Source: Leishmania donovani (lineage: Eukaryota > Euglenozoa > Kinetoplastea > Trypanosomatida > Trypanosomatidae). Taken from it: a stretch of DNA of 42,886 nt. Position numbers and translations under genes: made by a program. Shown here one piece after another: positions 1 through 10,007 of this stretch. The notes below the pieces were generated by a model. The model was not told where the DNA came from and did not search any database. It saw nothing but the letters and a program-made list of their open reading frames with translations. Each line of letters begins with the position of its first letter. Positions within the stretch are counted from its first letter, which is position 1. The stretch is taken from NCBI RefSeq assembly GCF_000227135.1, contig NC_018258.1, forward strand, positions 894,697 through 937,582, written 5' to 3'.

Positions 1-2056
1 CAGCGGGGACACCATGCCGCGCAGCGGGTGCAGGGGGCGCCGCTGCTGGTGCCGCCGCCGCGCTAGCGTCTCCAGGCCCACGCGGGAGGTGTGCGCGCAC
101 CGCGCTGTTGAAGTGCAGCACGCACGCGTCGGGGCAGAGGCGATGCAGCGTGCCGTGGTGCGTGTGGCACAGCTCGTGCACGGCGGTGATGAATGCTGTC
201 AGTGCGGCTGGTGTGGGGAAGGGGCCGCTGTTGGCGGTGTTCGCTGCCTGTGCTGCGTGCTTTACAACGCTCACCAGGCGCTGGCCGCGCAGGGGCTTTT
301 GCTCGCCCTGTTCGGTTAGGATGGGAGGTGGTGACGGGGTTCGCGGCAGGACTGCTGAACTGCTGGAGAGCGCTGCTGGCGCTCGAATGGTCACAAACAC
401 AGCTGTGGAGAGGTGCGTGTCAAGACAGCGACTTCCGAATTTCGTGGCTTTGCGGCTGTTTGAGATGCCCATGGAGGACGCTATATTGGATACGCTGCTG
501 TAGGCGCGTTGTGCTCTGCCCTCGGCACGTAGTTCATCAGGCACGAAGGCGTCGATCTCGCGCAGCTGCTGCATCGCGGCATTGTGTGCCTTGATGAGCG
601 CGTGCACCTCTGTTAATTGAAGCAGCGTGTTGCTAGTTGTGGTGTAGAAGAGCGCACGCCGACCAGCACTCATACTCGCCAGCATGAGCGCCGTTATGCG
701 CCGCAGCGGCTGCGAGATCAGGCAGCGCGCACTGTTGAAGGAGGCCCCAGTGAGCAAGAGGATCACGGCGACTAAGATGCCGTCAAAGATGCGCATGAGG
801 AACAGGTAAGGTGTCGTGATGGCGGCGTGGCTGCTGGCGACCACCAATGGCACAACGAGACCCTGCGCGGTGGTGTACGCATACGCTGTGACGACAGCGG
901 CGGCGCCGGCGTACTCGAAGTCGACGGAGCGTCTGTAGCCCTCGTGCTGCAGTGCCGCGAGGTCGACGTGCTGCAGGGCGGCGCGCATGAGCGGGTCACT
1001 GATGTTGCTCGCCTTAAGGTAGGTCACTGGCACTGTCGTGAAAATGGAGTAGATGCTGTCGTTACTGACGGAGGGTTGACCCCAGCTGTTGGAGAGCACG
1101 AGCGGATCATCGTCGGCGAGGCTCTGGTTGATGAAGGCGGCCATGGCGAGCCCCGGCGCCTCCACAAAGTCGTAGTCCAGCAGCATGCGGGAGCCGTCGA
1201 GTAGCACCTGCGTGAAGTCGGTGTAGCGCACGCTGCTTATATCCGTTCGACCGCGGGCGAGGTAGCCGACCGGGAGGATGTAGCAGATGATGTGCGGCAT
1301 GATTGTGGGGAGGATCCAGTGGTGGCGCGAGTCGACGCTGTCGACGCTGCCATCGAGGTAGGCAGGCAGCAGCTCAAGGATGGGCACGCCGCTGTACGTT
1401 GTCGTCTTGGCAGCGGAGATGTCACGCGCCGACTCCGGCCACTCCGTCACCATCTGCGGTGGTTGCACGAAGTCGTACGTCTCGCTATCGATGAGATAGG
1501 TGCCGTTGATAATGTTGTCGTGCGAGAAGTAGCCGGTAAGGGTGCGCATGGAGTCCATGGTGGGAATGCCATGGATACAGCTTATGGCGCTCTCGGTCTC
1601 GAGAGACACCAAAGAGAGTGCGCGGAAGCGCGTCAGCTTGTCGTAGTTGTCGAGCGAGGAGCAGAGGTTCTCCATGAGGTCGTGGTCGCCGTAGCTGCCC
1701 CCACCCGGTATGTTGAGTGCCATGAAGCCGTTCGCGATGTCGCGCACGCTTATGGTGCTGATGGAGATGCGCTCCGTGATGTAGTACACGCGCGTGTTGT
1801 GCACGGTACGCCACGAGGCGACCAGCATGCGCGTGAGGTAGACCTGCGACACGACGACAATGGGCACGGCGACGCAGAGGAGTACGAGGAGGTAGACGAT
1901 AGACACGGAGACATCGACACGCAGGAGGAAATACTTCAGCACTGCAAAACGGCAGCGCATCCTTGTTTTGACAGGGCGACCAGGTGAAGGCGCGTCACGG
2001 TGAAGCTGCTTCGGCGCCGTCGCACCGCTGGACAGACGAGAGCTCTGCAGGCGCAT
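1..2056 (-). CDS. Two-pass receptor-like protein with degenerate class III cyclase-homology region (5' part, runs off the left edge)
   Basis: The frame is open from an ATG at 2056 to base 1 (685 codons, no stop), so the 3' end is missing. An in-frame stop sits upstream near 2160. Visible order: basic N-terminus (1-45), membrane segment (about 50-70, core IVYLLVLLCVAVPIVVV), extracellular or luminal domain (about 75-415, Cache-like in size and position), second membrane segment (about 416-438, core ILVAVILLLTGA), HAMP-like helical linker (445-510, ending in IDAFVPDELR), then two stretches resembling class III nucleotidyl cyclase. TAVFVTIR (551-558) sits where a cyclase has its first metal-binding strand. 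AFITAVHELC followed by HGTLHRLCPDACVLHFN (about 634-650) resembles the helix and the F-I-G-D-A strand. The first metal aspartate appears to be Thr; the second may be Asp643. From the family layout I infer a membrane sensor whose cyclase fold is inactive or altered. It could instead be an unrelated sensor. The frame is certain; the cyclase link is moderate. Confidence 0.85.
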   Translation of the reverse strand, partial: MRLQSSRLSSGATAPKQLHRDAPSPGRPVKTRMRCRFAVLKYFLLRVDVSVSIVYLLVLLCVAVPIVVVSQVYLTRMLVASWRTVHNTRVYYITERISISTISVRDIANGFMALNIPGGGSYGDHDLMENLCSSLDNYDKLTRFRALSLVSLETESAISCIHGIPTMDSMRTLTGYFSHDNIINGTYLIDSETYDFVQPPQMVTEWPESARDISAAKTTTYSGVPILELLPAYLDGSVDSVDSRHHWILPTIMPHIICYILPVGYLARGRTDISSVRYTDFTQVLLDGSRMLLDYDFVEAPGLAMAAFINQSLADDDPLVLSNSWGQPSVSNDSIYSIFTTVPVTYLKASNISDPLMRAALQHVDLAALQHEGYRRSVDFEYAGAAAVVTAYAYTTAQGLVVPLVVASSHAAITTPYLFLMRIFDGILVAVILLLTGASFNSARCLISQPLRRITALMLASMSAGRRALFYTTTSNTLLQLTEVHALIKAHNAAMQQLREIDAFVPDELRAEGRAQRAYSSVSNIASSMGISNSRKATKFGSRCLDTHLSTAVFVTIRAPAALSSSSAVLPRTPSPPPILTEQGEQKPLRGQRLVSVVKHAAQAANTANSGPFPTPAALTAFITAVHELCHTHHGTLHRLCPDACVLHFNSAVRAHLPRGPGDASAAAAPAAAPPAPAARHGVPA

Positions 2057-2129
2057 GTGTACGGATAGCTGCCGATGCCCTGGGGCACTTACCTGCCTTG
2101 GTGGGCAGTGTGCCGGATGTAGTATGTGC

Positions 2130-2205
2130 ACCTGGCAGCGGAGGGGTAATGATCGTCTTTAAACAGGAGCAGCGAGGTGGATATGGATGGAGGGGGAGAG
2201 TATCG
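2130..2205 (-). promoter_or_regulatory. Likely trans-splicing signal of the receptor-like gene
   Basis: On the minus strand a pyrimidine-rich tract (about 2205-2161) is followed by AG dinucleotides near 2157 and 2132, which lie 75 to 100 bases before the ATG at 2056. Trypanosomatid spliced-leader addition normally uses the first AGs after such a tract. The exact acceptor is a guess. Confidence 0.35.
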
Positions 2206-2343
2206 TTGTGGAGCTTAGCGAAGGATCGCGTGTGGTGTATGTGTGTGTGTAGGTGGGGAACAGCAACAGCAAAAAGCAGCGTGGACGGATATATATATAT
2301 GTATCGCGTGTGCCAATGAGCCTGCCAGCGGCTCCTTTGTGAG

Positions 2344-2359
2344 TATATATATATATATA
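2344..2359. repeat. (TA)8 microsatellite
   Basis: Eight TA units. A second, shorter AT run lies just left at 2289-2300. Both lie upstream of the receptor-like gene, outside the coding region. Confidence 0.9.
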
Positions 2360-4617
2360 CGTGTGTATGTTTTCCGTTTGCGTGAGTGTGCCGGAGTGTG
2401 CGCTTATACGTGCGTCGGCCAGCGGTGATAACGCTCACAGGAGAACACAAACAACAAAACAAAACAAGAAGAGACGTAAGAGGCAGGTGAAGTGTGGCAG
2501 CAGTGCCCCCTCCCCCACCCTACCCCCGCTGCGAAACCAACAGCACAAGAGGAGGAGGGGGTGGGGCGGTGGTGAGCCTGCATAATGAACGGCAACAGGG
2601 TAGCCGAAGCGGTTCTCTACTGGCAACTTAGCGAGAGAGTGCTGTGCTGAGTGGCTGTACACACACACACACACACAGAAGTTGCACTGGCACAGCAACA
2701 CCTTCCGCTCTCTTGTAGATGAAGAACAGAAAAGGGGCTTTACAGATCCTCAACGCCAAAAACGCCAGCTGCTAGAAGAGCCTCAACCCCGCAGCTGTGA
2801 CGGCTTCCTGCGTGCCTGACGCGCTGGGAGGCGACAGCGACAACAAAAAAGTGGTCGAGGTGTGCTGCGGAGGTTACGGGAGAAGAGCGCAGAAAGACAC
2901 TTCGTTCATCAAGGCCTTTAGTGGAACAGCTTCGCTCCTATACGGGGAATTCGACACAGGGGAAGGAGACTTAGAACTCTTCGCGCAACTTCAATATCTA
3001 GCCTCCCTGACAGGAGACGACTCTCAGGGTATGAACAGAGCCGGCTGCAAGAACATGAGAAACGCCGGGAGGGGGGGGGGTAAGTGCAGGCGCGAGCAAA
3101 TAGCGTCACCACAGTCCCGCACCCTCCAATGGTCTTGCCCCGCCCCCTCTAACTTCCGCGCACGCGCGTGCCAGCGAGAGACACGGGGAGGCCGGCGGAG
3201 GATGTGGACTCTTCCTCCGGGTCGTGCCTCCGTCGAAAAGCTGCTTTTAGGATCGATCGAAGCGAAGGAAGACGCCAAAAAAGAGTAGCCGGTACACCAC
3301 CGAATCAACCATCGTCTCCACATGCGCAGCTGCAGCACGAGAAGGACGCGCAACCACAGTAAAACCACGAGAGAAAGAGAAGAAGCGGACTTGCCTCAGA
3401 GAGAGGGGCTTCATGCAGACATCAAGCGCACCCACAGAGACACACGGGGCTGCTGACCAATCGACAAGAATAGTAATAGAAAAAGCACGGCTCGGATGGC
3501 AGAGGCGGTGCCGTGCAGATCTTCGACAGTGACACCGCACGATAAAGAGCCGCGGTGAAGAACACACAGAGGCAAGTAGGAAACAACAAAAAAGAATGCA
3601 CGAGGGGAGGAGCGCTGTCGACGCCCCCCTCCCCCTCCACAGGGAGACGTAGGGGCGAGAAGGGCATAAAAGGAGAAGGGGGCAGAAGGAAAGCAGAAGG
3701 CCTCCAGCAGATGAAGAGGATGAGCAAGGCAGAGCGTTCCACGCAAAAAAAAAAGAAAATGACAAGCAGCCGTGGTGCATGTGAGGGTGGCGGGGTGGAG
3801 GAGGATGATGAGCAAGAATCCGAGTGGGAAGCCAGTGAGCACGGAAGGCTAGAAGAGGTGGAGTCGACACTGATTCGTGTCGCGGAGGCGACGGCAGGAC
3901 CAGCGAGGGTGAGTTCAAGTGGGGTAGGAGGAGGCGGTGCGTTGAGCGATATAAAAGGGCAACACGTAGCGAGCGCGAAGCGGCTATCACGACACTAGAA
4001 GACAAGGAAACGCCAGACGACACCTTCCCCTCTTCCCTCCCCACGAGCTTGCACACGGCAGAGAAGAATGCTGGGCGCAGAGGGGGCATGCGGTGAATAA
4101 AAGGACACGCGCGCCTTGCGCACGCACGAGGCCCACAACAACAACACCAGCAAAAGAATTATGGAGAACGAATGCTTCCTTCAGAGCGCGAGGCGGCGTG
4201 AGCATATATTACGGACACCTTCATCGACGGCCACCACCCACACAGACGCGTCGCGCATGCGGGCCAAACAAACATGCGCACGCCTACAGAGTTGCACAAA
4301 GAGCCAGCGACAGCGGAACGAGCCCACAAGATGGAAACAGAAAGGACACGCAAGGCTGGCGGCGAGAGAAGAGAGGAGAGGCGCATCACGCATTCGTCTG
4401 CGGCGGCTCCGCAGGCCTCGCTCCCCGCGTTACACAAAGACGGCGACGGCTCAGGATGAGCCGGGTGACCGGAGGGAGGTGCCGCGATCCGTTCGCACCG
4501 TTGACGGCCACAAGACAAAACGGTGCCTTTGATCAAACAAACGCACGCGCCGCCTATCGCGAGGCCCATCGCACACACCCCTCTCCCCCCTCCCGAAAGG
4601 TAGGAGATGGAAGATGC

Positions 4618-6115
4618 TCAGCAGCCGTCGTTTGGCCTTCCGTCAGGTGCTGGAATTCCTCGTCCACTGGTGCCCGCTTGCACCAGCAGCGATGTGCTCA
4701 CTTCCCGTACCTACTGTATCGTGGGCCTCTGCGGCTGATCAGGCGACAACAAGCTACGCACCATTGCCGCTGTGGGTTCGCTATAGTAATGCACGAGCTT
4801 GGATGTACCTAACATATCCGAGCTCACCATCACGCGGCCCCGCACCACCGCGTCGCTGAAATCCCTCCGACTTGCCTTCATTAACACCGTCAGTCTGAGG
4901 CAGTGCTCAGGGGTCGACCGTCATCTGCAGTTGCCCATCTCCATAGTTGGGGAACGACGGCTTCAAGGGCCATGAGCCCATAGCAGAACATGCCACACGC
5001 CGGAGTTGGCGATGCCCTTGTTGCCCTCAGAAGGCTGATGTAACACGTTCGAGACAGCTAGAACAGCTTTCGAGCCAGTGGCCGGCTGGTGGATCGGCCT
5101 GCCAGATGGCAGGGGCCATCAGCACTTACCACAACGTTGCCGAAGTGAAGGATCTCACGTGCCAGACCGTCGCCGTGAAAGAGACAACGAGCGTAGGGCG
5201 ATCGGTTCCACCAAACCGCACCACACGTACGGTATTTCACCGCTCCTTTGCGATTCGCTGCTCTGCCGTGGCGCTCCGCCAGGGGGCTGAGCACTGAAAT
5301 GAACACCACACCCCGCCTGCCAGAGATTCGACAACCACAAAAAAGGCGGCAGCGGGAGCATGCTCGGGTGCCGTAGCCTCTGTATCCGCTTGAAAAGACT
5401 GCGAATGACCGCGTCTGGTGTGATCGTTTCGATCACCGGGTAAATAGTGCAGTGCAGACGATATCGTTCGCAGATGAGATCGCACTAGCGGAGCCAAAGA
5501 TATGCGATTCGATGGTCCCGCACGCTCTCTGGCGCTTAGCTGCCAAAGGGACTTGCGAGGTGCCAACAGAGTCCAAAGTCGCGACCTTGATTGACACCTA
5601 CGACACAGCGCTGATCGGTGCGACTGGTGAATGCACCGCATCCATTGGCGCCAGGGCGGCCCCCCTCCTGGGCTAGTAGACGGGCATCGACGGGCATGCG
5701 TTGCAGGCTGACACGCTGCTCATCACATAGCCTCTGCGCTTCAGCGCTTCGGTTTCTGCGATTAACGCGTCCAGCGTGGGCACCATCCCCGCGGACTGCG
5801 CCCACACCGAGAATGCTCGTGCACCCCTTGCACAGCACTTCGTGATCCGCAGCAGAAGCCCCTGCCACCGCTATCGTCCTCCGCGCGCAGCAGCGTCGCC
5901 GTCTCCTCCGTCATGGCCACGCGCACGCCGATGCGCTGCGGCACGCGGCCCAGATCGCGCTGCACGTCGCGGCCAAGCGCCACCTGCAGCGTCTGCTCGC
6001 TGCCGGCGGGGCGGTACTGCCCGCACGTGAACATGCTCGTGTCCAGCAGCGCGCGCACGTCAGGCATGGCCGACGCGGCGGATTTACAGGAAGACGTGAC
6101 TGCGAGCACAAAATG
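4618..6115 (-). pseudogene. Decayed cyclase-like gene, C-terminal part only
   Basis: The minus strand carries a series of coding-like segments in changing frames. The first (about 6115-5875) reads DVRALLDTSMFTCGQYRPAG and then VALGRDVQRDL, QRIGVRVAMTEETATLL. This follows the end of a class III cyclase domain (the G-D-x-V-N-x-A-x-R-L helix, then a conserved I-x-V/I-S-E-x-T strand). A frameshift near 5870 leads to AFSVWAQSAGMVPTLDALIA (about 5816 down) and MSSVSACNACPSMPVY, which ends at a stop. More stops and shifts follow. The last segment (about 4924-4685) contains TVLMKASRRDFSDAVVRG and LGTSKLVHYYSEPTAAMV, then an in-frame TAG, then VREVSTSLLVQAGTSG, ending at a TGA at 4618. The N-terminal half is absent. 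Its position just upstream of the receptor-like gene suggests a dead relative, but the visible parts of the two do not overlap, so they cannot be compared directly. Confidence 0.6.
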
Positions 6116-6384
6116 AGGGCCAAGGCTACGCGATGCGATGGTTGTCTGCTGCGTGAGGGCTGGGAAAGATGATGGGCCTGAGCCTTGAATCAGGTAAAGC
6201 GCACGAGACGCAACGTTCCTGGGCTGCTAAAGGGCTAAAGCGCCGGCCGTCTGCGGTTCCGCACGCAAGCACCTCGTGATCGCCTCGCGTGAGAGCCACG
6301 AGAGTAAAAGCTCTTTCTTCCACATGCCCGTTCTGCCACGGAATATAAGCCAAGCTCCAGTCTGGAGCCCCGACCGGTCACGGG

Positions 6385-6745
6385 CCCGACCGAGTGGTGC
6401 GAAGCAGCCGTAGAGACGCCAGTGCAGAAATGCGCCGACTCAGCCACCTGAGCGTGGCCTCTGCCTCAAACTCTGCCCCTCATCTGGTTCGTGCAAATTT
6501 GCTTACTTCCGCAGCTTGCGCCAGCAAAACGCCAAGCACGACCTGACCGTCGGCATCAGTAGCGATACATTTGCTCTGACCCCTCTACATCGTAGGCACC
6601 TGGCCATGCCACGACTGGAAGTGGCTCGGTATTGGCAGCGATAAGAGGGATGCTTGGCTTCTCCACAGAGAGGTACGCGTGTGTGTGTGAGGGGGTGTAC
6701 CGAACGCTGATGTACTACGCACTGAGAGGTATGAGCCCCCATCAT
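6385..6745. repeat. Degenerate interspersed repeat, SIDER-like, copy 1
   Basis: Shares ordered blocks with 41884-42202: GTGGTGCGAAGCAGCC; GACTCAG(C/T)CACCTGAGCGTGGCC; a TCGTAGGCAC block followed by GGCCATGCCAC; and a GTGGCTCGG block. The blocks are collinear, separated by diverged sequence and small indels. From my knowledge of Leishmania genomes this resembles the SIDER family of truncated retroposons found mainly in 3' UTRs. The copy starts about 545 bases past the stop of the gene at 7290, so it would lie in that gene's 3' UTR. The shared blocks are seen directly; the family name is recalled, not searched. Confidence 0.65.
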
Positions 6746-7289
6746 CAGTGGGGCGAGGTGTCAAGAGAGATAATAAGAGCATGGGAGTGGGAGGGGTGAA
6801 GGATGGGGTGGTGGGCGAGGTGGAGTAGCACCATGGCAGTGCTCAGGCACACAGCAGAATAGCCAAGCGGCTGGGTTCAGACAGACAGAGACACAGACAC
6901 ACACACGCACAGACAGAGAGCGGGCATGCGGAGACACGAGGAAGCCAGGGACTACGCACTATTTTGGTGCGACCACTGCCCGCACCGCCTGACCAAGAAG
7001 CAGAGGCGAGAGAGCTTTACGTTCGTGTGCGTGAGAGAGACACAGCAACAGAATAAGAGGCGCATCTGCTAGTACGTGCTCCTCCGCCGGCCGTATGCCA
7101 TACCCAGGAAAGCAGAGAGGCGAGCACAATAAAAAAAATATGGGATCCTGCGACGGTCTAGGCAACGCAGCAGCGAGATGCTACGAGGAAGACTGAACAT
7201 GACGGACGCACTTGCCGGAGACGACACGGAAGCGGACCAGTGACGCAGCAGAAGATTTGTGTGTTCGCGTCCAAAGGTGGTAGCGGCGT
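6746..7289. other. Probable 3' UTR of the 152-residue membrane protein
   Basis: Purine-rich on the plus strand, with a short (CA)n/(GA)n stretch around 6890-6920. Between this and the pseudogene, 6116-6384 shows neither a gene nor a clear repeat. Confidence 0.5.
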
Positions 7290-7748
7290 TCATCTGAGAG
7301 CTGGATCTTCTTTTCCTGCATCCACTTCCGATGCTGGCGACAACTCCTCCACTGCTTTCTCTAGAGCAACAGCACTACGGTCCTCCTGGCGATTCATGTA
7401 CGTCGACTCGCCGTAGTGGACTTGCTCTGGCAGCACAGGCATGTACCCGTTTGCGCCCGGTACAACGGCACCCTCACACGGCTCGTTGAGGTTCGTATTC
7501 AGGTCCCCGTCGGCTCCAAGAACGATGACGGCGATGGGAGCCGTAACGTCCCCGGAGGCGCCTGCTCTGCGCCGAGGGCTTCTCGGTTGGCTACCGGAGC
7601 GTGCGGCGGCCGCCTGTGCACGCTCTGGGGCCTCCGACTCCTCGGCCCGGAGCAGCGAGCGACGTTCGCAGTAGTCGATGCAGACATGCAGGCAAACGTA
7701 CACAAGCCACAGGAAGATGATGATCAGGGTATCACTGTCAGTTGCCAT
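7290..7748 (-). CDS. Small single-pass membrane protein, YGxAxY-tail family (member A, 152 aa)
   Basis: The start is the only in-frame ATG before the membrane segment; upstream in-frame sequence has no ATG. A hydrophobic N-terminal segment spans about residues 7-25 (TLIIIFLWLVYVCLHVC). It is followed by cysteines (C23, C27) and a basic ERR, so the tail is predicted cytosolic and might be palmitoylated near the membrane. Residues 35-65 are Ala, Ser and Arg-rich, then a short hydrophobic patch (APIAVIVLGAD). The tail carries NGYMPV and the family motif at Y112-Y117 in HYGESTYMNR, with Ser in place of the usual Ala. The C-terminus is acidic. I do not recognise the protein and assign no reaction. 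It resembles the other five members only in layout and motif. Confidence 0.8.
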   Translation of the reverse strand: MATDSDTLIIIFLWLVYVCLHVCIDYCERRSLLRAEESEAPERAQAAAARSGSQPRSPRRRAGASGDVTAPIAVIVLGADGDLNTNLNEPCEGAVVPGANGYMPVLPEQVHYGESTYMNRQEDRSAVALEKAVEELSPASEVDAGKEDPALR

Positions 7749-9551
7749 GCTGTATGGCCTATCGACGATGAGGGTGCTCGTGTGACTGCGCTGTGGAGGC
7801 GACGGGATAATGCGCAGTGCTGGTGAATGACAGAGCTCTGTCTTGGGCAGGAGATGCTTCGAGGGGTAGGGCAAGGTCTCGAATTAGCGTGCGACCAGGG
7901 GCTGCGTTGGTGGGGGGGGGGAGGGTGGGCACAAACAGCGGAGAGGGCGAGGCTGCTCGAAAGCAAAGCAGTAAAGGCAGGCAAGGAAAACAAGAGGAAA
8001 CGAGCTAGGTGAGGCGCCGTGGCAAGCCTTGGTTGTGCGGATTCGAGTGCGTGCGCGTGAAACCGTTCGTACGAATAAAGTGTCGCAGGGTGGGAGGATA
8101 ATGTGGAGAAGGAGGGAGAGAGGGTAGACAGACAAGAAAAAATGCCGAGCACATGCGAGGCCTAATGCGACACCATCAACACATCGCTATCCTTTTTGTC
8201 TGTTGTTCAAGTACCCGAGGTGATGCATGGAGCGATTTCACTGCGTATAGTTTCTGTACAGACCCGTGGCAAGCGGAGTGGTGCCGATGCTGAGCTGTGA
8301 CCGCACGGTGGAGGATAAAGGGTCATGGGAGGAAGCAGGCAGCGGTATCCCGTCTACCATACGGTCAGCAACAGCTCTGTGTCGTGAGCCTGTTGAGGGA
8401 CAGGCCGCCCTCTCGGACAACTGTGCGGCGCTCTCCAAGAGAAGGCGCTGCACAGGCAATGCCCTCCTTTGTTGTTTACCAGCCATGCGTAAGCTGTGCG
8501 GATGTTGTTTTTCGATTTCTCTTCTGACAGCACTATCCCACCGTACTAGGCGAACGCACGAACACACACACAGGCAGAGGCCCCCCACCCCCAAAAGAAA
8601 GGCAGCTCCAAACAGACTTGGGAGACGTCTGCGGCATCGAAGTCACATCCGACACACACATTACCAGCAGACGCGCAAGCCTCCCCCCAAATATCATGTT
8701 TAGGAGCCCAAAACAGTGAGGAGAGAGGGAGAGAGACCATTCCGTCTCACGCGCACCCTCCTCTACAAGAGACACGTGAAAGTAAGTGCGAATTGACCCC
8801 TCAGATATATATATATATATAAAAGACAGACGAACAGCTGCGCAGATGTAGCGGTGGCGAAGCATCGCTTCTCTCACGCGGAGAGGGAGTGCGGACTAGC
8901 AGAGCCGCCGCGACCGACGCTTGCGTCAACGAACACTACTAGAGAACTGGCCAGCGTAGGACCCACTGACGCATAAAAGAGGCAGACAGCGACGCGCTGC
9001 GGCACAGGCATACTCCATTGACACTCAGCAGAGACGCTCATGCCGGCGTGTGACCACGGCTGCGGCACGCATCATGATATTTGTACGTTCGCTCGGTTCG
9101 CTTTTATGATATGTGGGAGGAGGAGGAGGATGGGGTGAGCCATTGCTGTACTCTAGCTTAGCCAGAAAATGAGCTGCTGCTGTTTATAACGGCTACTGTG
9201 AGGAGGAGCACGTGTGTGCGCGTGCGTGAGTGGTAAGATAATCAAGAGCAGCAGAACAGGTACAGAGGAGAAACACATAAGCAGTGGAGAGGTGCATGGC
9301 AGCTAGCGCACGCTAGACATGCAAGACACAAAGGCCCGATCTAACAGGAGAGGAACGACACGCAAAAAATAAAAAGAGATTACCAACACCAACACCATCA
9401 CCACCAGCAGCAACACGCGCGCTAAAGAAGCAGATACCCAGCAGCAGAGGACCAGGTATCACGCTTGCACAGACACGCACACACAGAGAGAAGGCGAGAG
9501 ACAAGCTGAGAAGCAAAGGGCCCATAAAAGTGTCGGCACTATTTGCACACA
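7749..9551. other. Gene-free stretch between members A and B
   Basis: Purine-rich plus strand with a G10 run near 7913-7922 (a pyrimidine tract on the transcribed strand, suitable for splicing of member A). It contains an (AT)8 run at 8805-8820. No convincing coding frame seen. Confidence 0.55.
8805..8820. repeat. (AT)8 microsatellite
   Basis: Eight AT units in the gene-free stretch between members A and B. Confidence 0.9.
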
Positions 9552-10007
9552 TCACGATCGTCCCTCGCACATTTTTGCGGTTGAAAGCTTTTTGGTGAGA
9601 TCGCTATCGGGTCGTGGCAGATAGACGGCTTCACCGTACTCGACTGGCTCTTGACCGGTTGATGTGGCGCTACCCTGATTGCCCGATAAAACCATTCCGT
9701 CGCATGGCCGCTGACCTGCCACGACTGCCATCAACGGCCGCTCATGACCGTAAAGGCGTCCGTGGTGCTGCTGGTACACACCATAGTAGCCGTTCGGGTA
9801 TTGTGGCTCGTATCGCACTCGGGGGTTGCCGTAGCTATGACCGAGCATGTTACCTGATCCCACCGCTTCTGTCACTTCACGGCCTTCTCCGTCATGCCCC
9901 TCGTGGCTCCTTCTCAGCATGCAGCTGGAGACGGTGCAGAGAAAGATTGCAAATACAACGGAGGCGCAGAAAAAGAAGAACATGAAAATAAATATGTGAT
10001 GCAGCAT
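9552..10007 (-). CDS. Small single-pass membrane protein, YGxAxY-tail family (member B, 151 aa)
   Basis: ATG at 10007, stop at 9552. The first 30 residues are almost wholly hydrophobic (IFIFMFFFFCASVVFAIFLC), followed by SSCMLRR, so this is either a signal anchor or, less likely, a cleaved signal peptide. A second in-frame ATG at residue 9 would still leave most of the anchor. The middle is tyrosine and glycine-rich (RVRYEPQYPNGYYGVYQQHH, then GRLYGHERP). The family motif is at Y124-Y129 in VEYGEAVYLPRP. The C-terminus is short and basic. The QYPxG segment also occurs in member D, making B and D the most alike in the middle. Function unknown. Confidence 0.8.
   Translation of the reverse strand: MLHHIFIFMFFFFCASVVFAIFLCTVSSCMLRRSHEGHDGEGREVTEAVGSGNMLGHSYGNPRVRYEPQYPNGYYGVYQQHHGRLYGHERPLMAVVAGQRPCDGMVLSGNQGSATSTGQEPVEYGEAVYLPRPDSDLTKKLSTAKMCEGRS

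Larger units (their letters stand above)
2057..4617. other. Gene-free stretch upstream of the receptor-like gene
   Basis: The plus strand is strongly purine-rich, especially 3050-4110, so the transcribed strand is pyrimidine-rich. This is typical of untranslated and intergenic DNA here. It holds (TA)n runs at 2289-2300 and 2344-2359 and a (CA)n run at about 2659-2677. Open frames of up to 280 codons on the minus strand have proline, leucine and serine-rich translations and overlap in several frames, so I do not call them. No gene seen. Confidence 0.6.

Noticed and set aside
1292..1987. 231-codon plus-strand open frame
   Set aside because: Antisense shadow of the receptor-like gene, whose minus-strand frame has clear membrane segments.
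3247..4089. 280-codon minus-strand open frame
   Set aside because: Same artefact: a Leu, Ser and Pro-rich translation of a pyrimidine-rich spacer, with overlapping open frames.
5452..5676. Plus-strand frame with FADEIAL, recalling the reverse transcriptase F/Y-A-D-D motif
   Set aside because: The flanks do not follow a reverse transcriptase palm, and the minus strand at the same place fits the cyclase-like relic better.
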